Below, one piece after another: positions 49,550-61,599 of a stretch of 64,000 nucleotides of DNA (positions are counted from its first letter, which is position 1; each line of letters opens with the position of its first letter). The notes under the pieces are model-generated. The model was given only the letters and a program-made list of their open reading frames with translations. It ran no database searches and was not told where the DNA came from. This DNA comes from Perca fluviatilis (taxonomy: Eukaryota; Chordata; Actinopteri; Perciformes; Percidae). The position numbers and the translations under genes are program-made. Where the stretch lies: the NCBI RefSeq assembly GCF_010015445.1, contig NC_053133.1, positions 6,962,809 to 7,026,808 on the forward strand, in the 5' to 3' direction.

Positions 49550-49914
49550 AGCGCCCACATTATGTTCATTTTCAGGTTCATAATTGTATTTTAAGGTTGT
49601 ACCAGAATAGGTTTACATGGTTTAATTTTCAAAAAACACCATATTTTTGTTGTACTGCTGCAGATATAGACAGTAAAAGATAGGTTGTTTCTCCAAATTC
49701 GGTCAGTTACAAGGCAGGATTAGCCGGGAGACTTCTTCTAAACGAGGGCGCACATGTAAGTAGTTCTTTTGTAGATTATGGTGAACTTGTGTGTGTTGTA
49801 GCAGTGCTTTGCAATTGAGAACGAGGTAGCATGCTAGCGCTAGTGTGGAAGCACCAGAGACACAAAATAACACCCCAAATCCCAGAAAAGTGTTTTTTTC
49901 ATAATATGGGCACT
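49550..49914. mobile_element. TTAA-flanked inverted-repeat element (copy 2)
   Basis: The left end AGCGCCCACATTATG and right end CATAATATGGGCACT are inverted repeats, flanked by TTAA on both sides (49546-49549 and 49915-49918). TTAA duplication is the signature of piggyBac-type transposition, though the termini are not a canonical piggyBac start. The 365-bp element has no coding capacity. Its right end is shared with the copy at 15.6 kb. It sits in the LINE tail, so it is the younger insertion. Confidence 0.75.
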
Positions 49915-50096
49915 TTAAAGTAAAATCACCATTATACGTGGTCTCAATGCACTTTACAATTAAGGGAACACATAAACAAGACACAACAAAACGACTGAAC
50001 AGCATTAAAACACTAATAACAAACAATAAAAAACCAGCAGCATGAGAGAATAAGTGAGAAAGGTTTGTTTGTGAAGGACACAGAAAGGATGGTGTG

Positions 50097-50348
50097 TTAT
50101 GGTTGGCTGTAGTAGTATGAGTAGAGGAGGGTTTTCAATCTACATTTCAAAATGTCAACTGAGCGAGTTTCTTTAACATGTAGTGGGAGGCCATTCCAAA
50201 GATAAGGGGCACGGTAGGAGAATGCTCTATGACCAACTGATTGATTGTTTACTAGGGGAATGACCAGGAGACCAGCATCAAGGGAGCGGAGAGTGTGTGC
50301 CGGTGTATATGGTGTAATAAGCTCCAGGGCCAAAATCAGCTCGAGCAT
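50097..50348 (-). pseudogene. C-terminal fragment of LINE reverse-transcriptase protein
   Basis: The 83-codon minus-strand frame includes YTPAHTLRSLDAGLLVIP, APYLWNGLPLHV and ILKCRLKTLLYS. This matches the conserved C-terminal tail seen in L2/CR1-type LINE ORF2 proteins (LRS.DAGLLVVP...APRLWNSLP...FK.RLKT.LF). The catalytic reverse-transcriptase and endonuclease domains are absent, so this is a dead 5'-truncated copy. The first methionine is not a real start. Confidence 0.7.
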
Positions 50349-50711
50349 GCACTGGGAGCCAGTGAACAGAGGCCAGAACGGGTGTTATGTGATCATATTT
50401 TCTAGTTTTTTTTGGTCAAGATTCTGGCTTCAGTGTTGTGAGCAAGTTGAATGCTCCTATGTATGTGTGTGTCGTATTAGAGGGTAGAAACAAATGACCT
50501 ATGTAGCCGTATGGTTTGGTGGACTTGTTGGTATGTGTGTGTATGTAAATTACTTTATTTTACTGATGTCTATTTGAATGGTGTAATTTAATTAATGTTG
50601 AAATATATTTTATAGTCTAAAATGTCCTCATTAAAGTGGACCAAGTTACACTAAAGAAGCTGCCCCCATGCTTTTGCTTTTCCCCATGACCCCAAAGTTG
50701 TTATAATGCAG

Positions 50712-50767
<56 letters not shown>
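50712..50767. repeat. (TAAC)n tetranucleotide microsatellite
   Basis: Fourteen uninterrupted units. Confidence 0.97.
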
Positions 50768-51894
50768 CAGGGTTACAATATTGTGAAATGATCTGTATGT
50801 GATTCTGTTTTATATAATGCAATATTATACATTATAGTTTTAGTCCTTTAATACAACATAAACTTGGGCTGTAACTGTAAGATATTACATTGTCATCACA
50901 TTGGGGTTCTGTATGTAATAAAAGAGCATATACAAGTATATACATTTTCTAAATATTTTGCAATTAGGGGGTAGGCTTATTTCAAATGGTCCAGAATTAA
51001 ATAACAATAAACAAGAAGGAATTCCCAAACACAAAGCAGAGATTTTAGCATCACGTGTCTGCTAATAAATCTTTTCTCTTGTCCCGTATCCTCTCTCTCT
51101 TCAGCATACATCAAACCTGCAGCCCATAACTCCCGGTCATATCTGTGGAATGATGGGCTGTGATGTCTGACTGGTGGACACAGATGGATAGGTGAGTGAG
51201 ATCTTTATGTCTCTCTTAACCCGGGGGAGGGGGTACGTATATCACTCTGACCCAGGTGTAAACGCTGACTGTCTACTTATCTCAGCAGCCACAGAGACCC
51301 TGAACTCGATGCTACTCAGCTCATAAAATAGACTCCCAAACCTGGAGGGGAGATTTGTACCTGATGTGGTGTATTTAGATACTGTCCCAACACAGTACTC
51401 TGAATGGATACATCATATTTTAGAGTGAAACATGGCTGAGGTCTTCAAAGCTAACAGCCATATGCACGATTTTATGTTAAAAATAAGCCTGTTTTAAGCC
51501 TGTTAAATCACACTAAAACCGCACTAAAACAAAACACGAAACACTCCACTCCTGATAATGCAGGCCCTACAAATCCAACCTATTTACTAAATTAAATGAT
51601 GTTCTTATGTGATGTAGCTGGAAGTGTCTTAGCATAGCAGGTGACAAACCAGAACATTAAACTGTTTCTCTGTTATTCTGCACCTCCTAATCCTAACTCC
51701 TCAACTAATCTGGACCGAGTTTCAAAACTTTGGTTCAAGTCTTTGATTGGTCTTGTCTTTGATTCGGAGGGGCCAACTCAAAATCCCCATAATTAAAATT
51801 CATGGTTGAGATGAGTGACTCAATTATAAGAGCACTAATATAAATTATTAACCTGAGGTCATATCTTCTGGAAACATTAGAATACAAACATGAT

Positions 51895-51897
<3 letters not shown>

Positions 51898-51931
<34 letters not shown>
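51898..51931. repeat. (TC)n microsatellite
   Basis: About 17 TC units. On the minus strand this is (GA)n. Confidence 0.95.
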
Positions 51932-51933
<2 letters not shown>

Positions 51934-52359
51934 TGCTTTCCACACACTCACCTTGCACCCATGCACACCACTGATAATACTGAAATACACATTAAACTGT
52001 ATTTTTTAATATTGTGTAATATGTATGTTATATATTATACAGTATATATATATATTCCAGTAATAAAACATTGCACTTATATTAAGCTGTGGAATTCCCA
52101 AAAGACAGAATGGTCCAAATTAAAGCTGCACAGGCTGAGATACCTAAACCTTGGAGTCCCTAATATTAGTCAATCACCCAAAACATACATTTCCCATCTC
52201 AATAGTGTCTTTAGTCCAAACTTCACGGCCATTTCTTTCACATTCTTCACCCTAAGTTTGTAAAGCAGTCTTTCTGTTAAAGATTGATGCTTTAAGGCCA
52301 ATCGGGGGTAATCCTGATGAAGTTTTCTGAGACTGGCTTCCTTTAAAGCCACAGAGGGC

Positions 52360-52384
52360 ATTATTGATTATTATTATTATTATT
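52360..52384. repeat. (ATT)n trinucleotide repeat
   Basis: Short, with one G interruption near the start (TTATTGATTATTATT). Confidence 0.9.
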
Positions 52385-53309
52385 GTACTACTTGGGGGCA
52401 AGCAGAACTGATCTTTAAGTGTAAAATCGGTGCCCATTCAAAAAGCTGTGTCCTAACATTCCAAGATTTCTTCTGTTTTAATATTGTTTAATATCACGAA
52501 TCAGGCAAACCAAATAGGTAAACAGCAACAACAAAAGTGCGGACTTCACTCACATCACTTGACAGAATCTGAAGTGAAGTCTGAAGTTATTTGCTAAATG
52601 TTAATGAGATAAAAGTGAAGGAAACAATGAAAGAAACAACAACACTGTGGCTTTTTTTGAAATGTTGTCTTGCACAAAGTCAATCCATTAACCTAAGCTC
52701 CTCATTAATGTTGGCAGGCAGACCAAACGTATAAGCACAGATGTATAAGGCTATTCAAATATTTTATAATTAACTACATATTTATGAATAATCCTAATAA
52801 AACTCATAAAGCCATGAGCAGTTGTGCAGAGGACTGAGGGAACCTGTAGGAAACAGAGTTGACACATGAAGGCTCCTCCGCTGCGTTTACTTGCTGTCAA
52901 CACACTGCAGGCACACAGCCACCTAATTAACATCTATGTCCTGTAAATGTGCCAAGATGTGTGTTTTTATTCTCAGTCCGATAGTGGGAAAAACAAAGCA
53001 AAACCACAACAAAAGGAAAGCTAAAGTATTTTGGCCAGAGGCATCAGTCGCACTGCCATGATAGAAACAAAGAATTATCAGCAGCGGAGCCCAAAGCTGG
53101 TAGAAAAAGAAATAAGTAAATAAAAAGGAAAAATGACGGTCTCACATGAATGTGAGCAATAATGACACGGTGACAGCTCTAGTTTATATGGCTAATAACC
53201 ATGTCACGGCATCATGATGCACGTCTGGTGAATTGTAGCCCCTGTAGACTCTATTGCTGCCGTTTTTTCATAAAGTCTCCCCGAGGAACAACACCGTCCA
53301 CATGTCTGC

Positions 53310-53710
53310 CACATTCTTCTCCCCCAGGCCTGCAGGAAGGAGGCTGGCAGATATGTGGAGAGTTACGCTGATGCTCGCTGGCTGTTGCTGCTCATATCTC
53401 CAACGGTTGTTTTAAAGACAGACTGATGGGAGTGGTGAGGGCGAGGCGGGGAGAGAGGTTGAGGGAGGTGGCGTTTAAGGAGCGTCTCTCTGGAGAAGAG
53501 CGGTTGAGTTATGGAGTGTGGGGGGAGACTGGAAACTTCATGCGCCGCTCCGCTATGTCCGGATGAATGATGGCATGGGAGTCTACGGCGGCGGGAGCCG
53601 ACAGGAAGGTGTGGGAGGGTGAAGCGCTCTTCGCTGCAATCACTCTCGCTGTGTAGAAGGTGGAGGTCTCCTCGCCTCCCGGTATTTCCTTCTTCTGGCT
53701 TAATCTTCTT
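53310..53710. promoter_or_regulatory. CpG-dense segment with a plus-strand acceptor-like site
   Basis: About 20 CpGs in 300 bp (for example TGCGCCGCTCCGCTATGTCC and TCTACGGCGGCGGGAGCC), the most CpG-rich unique DNA in the window. CACATTCTTCTCCCCCAG at 53309-53326 is a good plus-strand acceptor. A 148-codon minus frame (53363-53809) is rich in Arg, Ser and His, and a second minus frame is open for about 60 codons. Neither has homology I recognise. An alternative promoter or first exon is possible. Confidence 0.3.
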
Positions 53711-53999
53711 GTCTACCTCTGTTTGGTTCACTAACCTCTCTCTTCTTGTGCTATTTAGGTTTTTTTCACCTTCTGGTTGCCGTTTTCCTAACATTTTTCG
53801 CTCTATCATCGACTCTCTTTGTGTTTATATCTCTCCGGCTGTTCTTGCGTCAATAGGTGAAAATAAAAAAAGTAAAAATGCAATATCATTTAGTCAGTTG
53901 TAGCTAGGATTTGCATCAGAGCCCCACTTCTTCTCAGAGTCATAACTCAGTAAAATTTGAAAACAGCATAAACATACTGAATCCATTACTCTTAAGTGA

Positions 54000-54340
54000 T
54001 GACAGTATCTCTGCCCATCAGTGACAAATGTCCGTAGACGCGCTTTGAAACCATATAATAACTATATACTAATATCAACAAATATCCAGCATTGTGTTAG
54101 TTCAGGCAGACCATGGAAATCATCTAACATGCTAATTAGTATGCTAAAACAGTATGTGAGATGTTTCAGTATGTCCAAAACCAATAGTATGCGAATGACA
54201 CACTATTTCCTCTGAAATATTACAGTCTGCAAACACTGGACACTACGGCGGCATAAATATCCCACAATGCAGTGCAGTAGTGACGACAACGCCCATGCAG
54301 ACGGCAAACAAGGAAGCTCTGTAACGTCAATAATAAGATA
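54000..54340. mobile_element. Possible inverted-repeat element remnant
   Basis: AATAGTATGCGAATGACACA, CTATTTCCTCTGAAATATTA and AAATATCCCACAATGCAGTG occur in an order I associate with a common fish short element. Terminal repeats and a duplication were not identified, so the limits are approximate. Confidence 0.35.
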
Positions 54341-55398
54341 CACAAAGAGGTTTCCTGTGGTTCTCATTGGCTAACAGCCAAAGTACTCCTACAGAGTGAA
54401 GAAAAACCCAAAACAGAGGTTCACCATGCTTGCTGTCAGGTGTCGAAGATGCAGGTAGAGCCGAGTTTGGCACGGGTTACCCTGGTTACACCACGTCTCC
54501 AACCGGGAAGGAGGCTCTCAGGAAGGGGCATGGTAATTACAGCTCAGTGGGTCCAAAAATATACATACAACTGTTCAACATACTTCAGTGTGAATAAACG
54601 ACATTAAGGCTCAGAATGTCCCATCAAGATAGTTCTTACATCCATGGAACATTGAGTTTATCTATTTATATAGAGATGCTATAGACAGGCATAACACCCA
54701 AACATATTCAAATCATAGAAAACTTTCTTTTTCATACAAACTATCCTAGAAACTGATAGTACCAGTGGCATGCCATGATAACATTTCTGATTAGCCTAAC
54801 TTATTCAATGACATCCTTACTGTAGCTAAGATGTGGTGATAAGCTTGTGAATAAAGGGAGAGAAAACCAAGCAAAACAGCCTGGGATGCAAAGGTGGTTA
54901 ACTTTCAGCTTATTTACCTTCCACTTTTACATCCCTGCTTGCCGTTGTTGTCCATTTCCATTTCCTTCATCTCTCTCATTCTCATGCACTCATCCCTCCT
55001 TCGTTTACAGCTCTTCCTGCCAGTGCGGGGAAGTGACGACGACACGGCATGCCATCCCGATTACAAGGTTAAAAGACACAGACGGAGGAGTCACACAAAC
55101 AGTGGCACCACTAAAGTCGCCCTCGCTAAAATAGAGACGACGTCTGTCAGATGTGGCCCTAATCCTGTTTATGATGTGTGTGCTGTCTGACAAGTGTGAG
55201 TTGGCCCAGAATAATGCCCAGACAAACACATAACAAACAATATGAAAGATGTGCTGTAAACCACTTCATTAAAAACAACATTTTACCATCTGTTTGTATT
55301 GGCCATCTCCAGGCCAGCAGATTGAATGATACAAGACATGGTAGGTGTGTGATCAGAGAGTGCTCATCCTCGAGCCCCCCCAGATAAGGTGTTCAACC

Positions 55399-55402
<4 letters not shown>
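54341..55402. other. Noncoding DNA, nothing distinctive
   Basis: Two overlapping plus frames near 54847-55190 lack homology and splice context. No bounded repeat was seen. Confidence 0.45.

Positions 55403-55431
<29 letters not shown>
55403..55431. repeat. (GT)n microsatellite
   Basis: About 14 GT units. Confidence 0.95.
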
Positions 55432-55722
55432 TTCATTGCACCAATGAGACACCTACCCAATAAAGTGGCAAAAAACATTACTTTCTCTTTTCTCTTTCCC
55501 TGTCATCCTCCTCTTTTTCCTCATCTCCATCCTTTTAACTAAGCTGATTAAAAGGCAACCCCCCCACTCCTCCACCAACCAACCAACCCACAGCCGTACA
55601 GCAGCACGGGACGGCGAGGGGCCCTAACTGCATGAATATTAAGTGTGGGATTTGTGTCGCAGGTTTGAAATTGGAAATCACAAGTTTGACTAATCAGCTT
55701 TGGAGGTTACACATTCAGGGTA

Positions 55723-55746
55723 TGTGTGTGTGTGTGTGTGTGTGTC
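55723..55746. repeat. (GT)n microsatellite
   Basis: About 12 units, 60 bp ahead of a long CA run with which it is complementary. Confidence 0.95.
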
Positions 55747-55803
55747 TGTCTGCATGCATGCGTACACATCTCTTTCCTCGTCTCCAGTGGCAACAGAGAG
55801 CCC

Positions 55804-55805
<2 letters not shown>

Positions 55806-55860
<55 letters not shown>

Positions 55861-55914
55861 ACACCACACCACACCACCACCACCACCACCACCACCACCA
55901 TCATCATCACCCCT
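55806..55914. repeat. Compound (CA)n-(CCACA)n-(CAC)n-(CAT)n repeat
   Basis: A CA run (55806-55859) grades into CCACA pentamers, then CAC and finally CAT trinucleotides, ending near 55910. This gives a compound pyrimidine-rich tract of about 105 bp. Confidence 0.95.
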
Positions 55915-55975
55915 GATCCTGCTGCGATTGTGAGTGCTTATTCACTGCCTTGGCGCAGCCAAATGCCCCCAACCA

Positions 55976-56008
55976 CACGCACACACACACACACACACAC
56001 ACACGCAC
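55976..56008. repeat. (CA)n microsatellite with CG interruptions
   Basis: CA run bracketed by ACGCAC at both ends. Confidence 0.93.
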
Positions 56009-58699
56009 AAACTCCCCTCCACTGCATTTACTCCCACCGACCTCCCATTTAAAAAAGGACCCAGAAATAGCCCAAGAGGCTATTAGGAAAAATACAGCCT
56101 GAGGAGGAGGAAGCTGCAGGGGTTTACAGTCCAAAGCCATTCAAGGGTACACTCCAATGTCTCACTCTCTGTCTCTAATCTTCTCTCTCCCCCTTGTCAT
56201 CCATCCTTCTCCCTCGCTCTCTCTGCTGCTCTTTGTTCTGATGAATCAGTGCTTTAGTGAACATTCTCATTATGGCTTTGATAGCCAAGGCTCGTTCAGT
56301 ATCCCTGGCATTGGTGGAAAATGGGGAAGAAAGACGGAGAATAAAGAGAGAGAGACGAAGAATGGAGTGTGGGGAGTGAAAGAGCGCAACGGGAAAAAGG
56401 GAGAAAAAGAATAAAATGAATGTATACTGAGTGAAAGGAGCATTAATGAAGCAGAATAGGAGAAGTGAATAACTATAGATTCTCCACACCCCCACGACAG
56501 ATGAAATGAGGGGGAAGAACAGGACGTAACAGAACATTGCAGGTCTCCGAAAAAAGTTCATGTTACAATTCAAATGTTCTCTCTCTTTCTACTGAATAAC
56601 TTTTTCTATATTCTGATCGTACTTACATCTCTGTCTTGTCCTATGCAGTAGGATGTGTTATTTTTAAGAGACAAATGCATTCCACTTGTCTGAAATCACT
56701 TTAGTAAATCACTTTTTGCTTAAGGGTTGGAGCTCTTGCGAACAATTTATGATGTTCTCTTCTTGCAGAAAACTTTTGTAAGAGACGAAAATTATAGATA
56801 ACATTCAGAGGCATTACTGATAATAGCAATAATAGCAGTTTAATTTGTTCAATCATTTTGCAAATGTCATGCTGCTCAGTATAGAACAGAGATGTTTTTT
56901 AATAAAAAGTGTTTTTTCACATGCTGAAAAACTGTGATGATTCGTCTGCACACATACAGAAGTTGAATGTCTTACCGACTAACATGAATAGCAACCTGCT
57001 ATGATAAAAAAAAGGCACACAAAGAGCTGAGGAAATACTTAGGTACCGTGGCCCATGACGAAATCTCTAACCTCTTCATCTCACAGTTATGATCTCACAG
57101 GATTGAAAGAATCATTCCATGGCCTTGGTGATGTATACACTTTGACATTGTAGCACCTCTCTATAGCCATGACTCAGGCTGTGCTTTGAAACAGATGTCG
57201 GGGAGATTTACTGTGATTATGTAGACACATAGTGAGACAACAGCCATAACAAGAGTTTATACATGATCCTGCAACAGAAATATGTCCTTGCTGTGGGTCC
57301 CAACAGGGGACGATTTAGAATTGTGTGACACAGCACATGGGATGAAAAATAATAACAATGAAACAGGGCATTGTTATATATTCCCCAACTGGCATTGCTT
57401 CTAGTCAGGTTTTTTCATCAATGTGATAAATGAATCCTAATAACTGAGAAATATTTATTTTAAAAGCATTGCATACATGGGCTATGTTGTCAGAAATTTA
57501 TATCAAATTGAGGCAGATTTAAAAAAGCATGGTCGAAATCGGAGCAGCAGAGCTATCCTGACTTATAGTCCCTAGTAAAAACAGTGGATCCTACAATTCC
57601 CATAATGCAACTCAATAGCATATTTCATTTTAACCTCCCTGTCTAGTAAATGCTCACATCTTTCACATGCCATGTACACTGCAAGCCTCCAGATAAGACC
57701 CTCCAATAACCAATCATCAGGGCTATTTTCTTAGACGTCAGAAAGCTTCAGAGCAACACAAGACATTGAGACAAGTTAACTGATTGATGGAGTGGAATGC
57801 TGTGTGGCAGCTGACTCTGTACTTTCTGGCTTGGGATCTTCTTTAAATGCACAAACAAGGAGAGTTTTTTTCATAACTGCCATGAATGAGCAAGCAAAAC
57901 TAATTCCAAGCTTGTGCAAGGTGATTTTTTTAATCACACTGGCATGAATGGAAAGCAATGGCTGCCTGAAAGGTAGGAGATGCATCTAAAACATGGTGCA
58001 CTAAGGAAAATCTGTCAGACAACAAGGATGTAAAGCATAAACATTTTGTATGGAATACAAATGTACAAAACCTCTGCTTTTAACCTTTAAATGACTGTGT
58101 TTCTACTACAAAAATAATTGAAAAAAATTGACCATGTTCAAACCCCAGTGAGCAGTTACTCACACTGCTGAAGTCTTTACTTCGCCTCACTGTAGAGGTG
58201 TTGTTTTACAGCTGACCCTGACCTCTGATCTCCTGGTGGAGGGGTGCAACCTAAATACCATAATTACACATGAAGCACGTATTTCAAAGGACATTAGCTC
58301 AAAACACCAGGAAGTAATTCCATGGATGTAACCATACTTTTTTTTTTCTTTTTCTGCCACAGTCAGCTTCATCATGCAAGAACCACTCTGTTTCCAGTCA
58401 GAACTCTAAGCCCCCGCTATCAAGCACTCTATTTAAATCAATCCTGCACAATCATTTCTCAGTCTGTTGTGATACATTATTAATAGATGACAGACACTGA
58501 CACACGCCGGAGAAATAACGGTAACGCACACGTCTGCTCTCAGACCTGGCTGTGCTCTCACATAAACGCACACCGCAATTCAAATACATGTACGAATAAA
58601 ATACTCCAGCCATGAACACAAAACCATAAACTGCTTTGAAATCACGGGCTTTATCACCTAGTCAGCCTTCACTGCTAGGCAATGGATAAACCACGACTT

Positions 58700-58930
58700 C
58701 CCACAAAAGGTCATAAAAGCAATGTGGATTTTAATTGACGTCCCTGACTACTACTAAAACATGGCCATTATCCGACTGCAGGTCGGCCTGGCAGTGAGCC
58801 TTTAATGACGGCCATATAACTGCAGGATGGGGATGATTCTTTATGTTTAATCACGGCAGAGAAGAGAAGACAAGTGTTTCTGGGATGACATCTCTCCCCG
58901 GGACGCTTACAGACCATCCGCCATGGAGGC
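58700..58930. promoter_or_regulatory. Candidate conserved noncoding element
   Basis: Complex sequence with TTTTAATTGACGTCCCTGAC (CRE-like TGACGTC), the palindrome CCGACTGCAGGTCGG, and CAGTGAGCCTTTAATGACGG. It is GC-richer than its flanks. Evidence is textural only. Confidence 0.22.
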
Positions 58931-59004
58931 GGTGAAGCTGAAGGCTGGTGAAGTGGAGAGAGGCAACAGTCACACAGGTGTTTCTAAATGGTAATAGCCC
59001 ACAA

Positions 59005-59028
59005 TAACACACACACACACACACACAC
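59005..59028. repeat. (CA)n microsatellite
   Basis: About 12 CA units. Confidence 0.95.
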
Positions 59029-59185
59029 TCTCACACATAGATCTGAAAAAAATGCCCAACTTAAGCAACTTAAATCCACCATGAAATAGACAGAATTGTA
59101 GTATTTACAAATCATTTTAAAAGTTAGTTCCTTCTTAGATTGTTAGAAAGTATTGGAATCTCATAAAAAAAAGTATCTGACCCAG

Positions 59186-59688
59186 ATTTTCCACTGGGCA
59201 CATCTGTGCTGCGTTCCGGCTGAGTTCCTGTTTTGTTCCGTCCGCCGCCATGCGTCATACCACGTCTCAGAAGCGGAGCGTCTTGCCTGCCCGACACGCA
59301 GATTATATTGGCTCTACTTTGTACTTAACAGAACAATCACATGTTTAATAAGCTAGTATCTACCTTCCCCTCCAGGTACTCCTAGAGTTAAACTCCATGC
59401 TTTCTCTTTCCTGGTGTTTTTTTTCTTTCTTCTAAAGATCTGTAATGTCTATTGTGTTTTTCCACCTCCAAGATTAATCTCTCGTCGTCCATCGTGTTGT
59501 AGAAGAGACATATACGATATTGGGGGTGAGTTTTGGTAAATTGACTGGATGCTTTCGTAGTTTCACTTCCTGCCCGGCTGTCCGAACGCCCCGCGGCTAG
59601 AACTGGTGCGTATGGAATATCAACCATTGACTTGAATGCCCGCGGCGGCACCTCCGGAACGCAGCGCAGACGCTCCCGGGTGGAAAAT
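59186..59688. mobile_element. 503-bp inverted-repeat (MITE-like) element
   Basis: The left arm 59186-59219 (ATTTTCCACTGGG...GTGCTGCGTTCCGG) is the imperfect reverse complement of the right arm 59654-59688 (CCGGAACGCAGCGCAGACGC...). The innermost 16 bp match at 15 positions. The interior is CpG-rich at both ends and has no recognisable protein. No target duplication could be fixed, partly because the outer limits are uncertain. Confidence 0.7.
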
Positions 59689-61599
59689 AGGGGTGACAGT
59701 TATTTTCAACTGGTGAAAACATTGTATATTAATGGTATACATTCAAAACTATATTTAACCGAAGCTGGATATTTACTCTACAATTCTAGGCTGGAAAAAT
59801 AGGAGAGGGCAAGGGAGAGAAAAAGCAGGGCTTATTACTAGAGACCTACCGTACACAGCGTTTAGTCCAATCAGTGAACCAATTCAATTAGACTGACTAG
59901 GTTAAAATGCCTATGGTTATTACCTTCCCCATGCATTTCTTCTGGCAGAAATAAACCCCATCAATCACAAGTGGATACAGTGGAAACTGAAAGATACTTA
60001 TGTGATTCCCTTGAAATATGCTCACTTTTCTTTGAAAATAGGCCAGGCTCTAAGACCTTTGGCTCCATGATGATCTGTGATTACATCATCAGCCCATTAC
60101 AGCGGACCAACAAGGCCATGTGCTGCCATTACTCGTTGCAAAGAGCTGAGAGCATTTTTACAGGCATGCTGATGGCATTAGAAATGTCTGGTGGCCCCCA
60201 CAGAGTTTTATTAGGTCCCACAGTGAGCTCAAACAGGTCCGGCTCAGGTGACCTAACGAAGCACTTGTCCCATTTTGCTAGAGGGGACCTACAGCCGAGT
60301 CTGGGCCCCAGCAGCCTTCACTGGGGATAGAAACACACAGGGAAGCCCCAAGGCTTCCCCTTATTCTGGTTTAATTCGATCCTACCTGTGTGAGATGATG
60401 GAGTAATAGTCAGGAAATGAGCCCTATGTTCACTGCATTACCACAGGTTATACACTCTGCTGACATGCAAGTTAGAAAAGGCTCTGGCTGTCCAACAATA
60501 TGAAGCCAGAGTTGTAAGAACAAGAACATGAACTTTAAACCAAAACAAATAATTTCTATTGTGAAATGTAATGTAAGAAAACTGTAAAAACATGCACATT
60601 AGTTTTCTTTTAAATGACGATATATTAGGGTATATATTTTTTCAATGCGTTGACATTTTATGAACTTGAATGATGCGAAAGAGGCCATTTAACATCAATA
60701 AACATTTTTCAAAACATGGTAATGACAAATTTTGTCCGAAAACTTTCAAAAGACTTGACACAAACAGCAAGAAAAAAGGTGGTGGTGTGTACTATTTCAA
60801 TGCCTCCTCATGAGTCAATCTCAAATATTGGAAGGAGACTTAAGACAGATGGAATGTGTCGCTGGATGGTCTTGCGGATTTGAGACGTATTCACCCATTC
60901 AGCTCCCTGTAATTACAAAGGCTCTCGCTGAGATCCGATTTGCCGCTGGGAGCTTGTTCAAGGCACAGGGATTGGAACGACAATGGGGTAGTCTGACAAA
61001 GGAATATGGATACTGCTCTTAAAATAGAGAGAACTAATGCTGTTCTGTGTTGAGTGCACAGGCTCGCTGGCTCAGATGTGGGCAAGGTAAATTTAATTAT
61101 GTGCCCTGTACACACCGGCTGGCTTTCGATTACAAAGGACTAACTTCTTGATACAGTTGTACCCCAGCGACCACTTAGAAAAATAGTGTTCAGGACACAG
61201 GCTGGTAATTGATACAGGAGTCACTGGTCAGTACTAAACTTTTAGGCCTACTTATTTTCTGTCTATACTATTTAATTGCCTCGTCCATTTGTAATGTTAT
61301 GGATTTTAACCCTTTCTAACAGCAAATATGTCTGGGGTTCTGTCAGTTGTGCAGTAAGGTAAGGACAGTAAGAGGTTATGGTTGAACTTTAAGGTTTTTA
61401 AGAATATACTGCACTGTAATATATTGGTGGTTGAAGGCCAATACCGGAACCATTGATTTAATAATAATAAAGCTGCCAATCGTATTTGTGCTAACATTTA
61501 AAACTGTTATTTTTAAAGGATAGTTAAGCAGTATGGGCATTTTATGCCACATAAATAAAAAGTGTTTGTGACAACTTCCTTGTCAAGTAAAACACAATC
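59689..61599. other. Noncoding DNA, nothing distinctive
   Basis: The plus frame 59971-60330 (119 codons) has no recognisable domain, codon pattern or splice context. The rest is AT-rich. Confidence 0.45.

Larger units (their letters stand above)
49519..50440 (-). mobile_element. L2-like LINE, 3' fragment, split by a TTAA-flanked element
   Basis: On the minus strand this runs from the end of the ORF2 coding region (about 50348 to 50097) through a 3' untranslated region with GTAAAGTGCATTGAGACC, to TTAAATAAATTTGATTGATT and a (GATT)n tail at 49519-49540. Such tails are typical of L2-clade LINEs. The untranslated region is interrupted by a second element at 49550-49914. The 5' limit is approximate, and 50349-50440 may belong to an associated repeat. 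Confidence 0.65.
50441..53339. other. Noncoding DNA with simple repeats
   Basis: It holds (AACT)n at 50712-50767, (TC)n at 51898-51931 and (ATT)n at 52360-52384. AT-rich throughout. The ORF frames near 51961-52361 run through AT-rich sequence and match nothing. Confidence 0.45.
56009..59185. other. Noncoding DNA with one candidate conserved block
   Basis: No supported exon. The minus frame 56175-56573 is antisense to a purine-rich stretch and is low complexity. A CA run lies at 59005-59028. 58700-58930 is motif-rich and listed separately. Confidence 0.45.

Noticed and set aside
50712..50767. Telomere-like or array-like tetranucleotide
   Set aside because: (TAAC)n is an ordinary microsatellite and lacks the TTAGGG vertebrate telomere unit.
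53363..53809. 148-codon minus frame as a pard3 exon
   Set aside because: No similarity to the Par-3 sequence I know, no acceptor with a pyrimidine tract on that strand, and CpG richness alone explains the absence of stops.
59971..60330. 119-codon plus frame
   Set aside because: No recognisable domain, no splice context and ordinary AT-rich surroundings.
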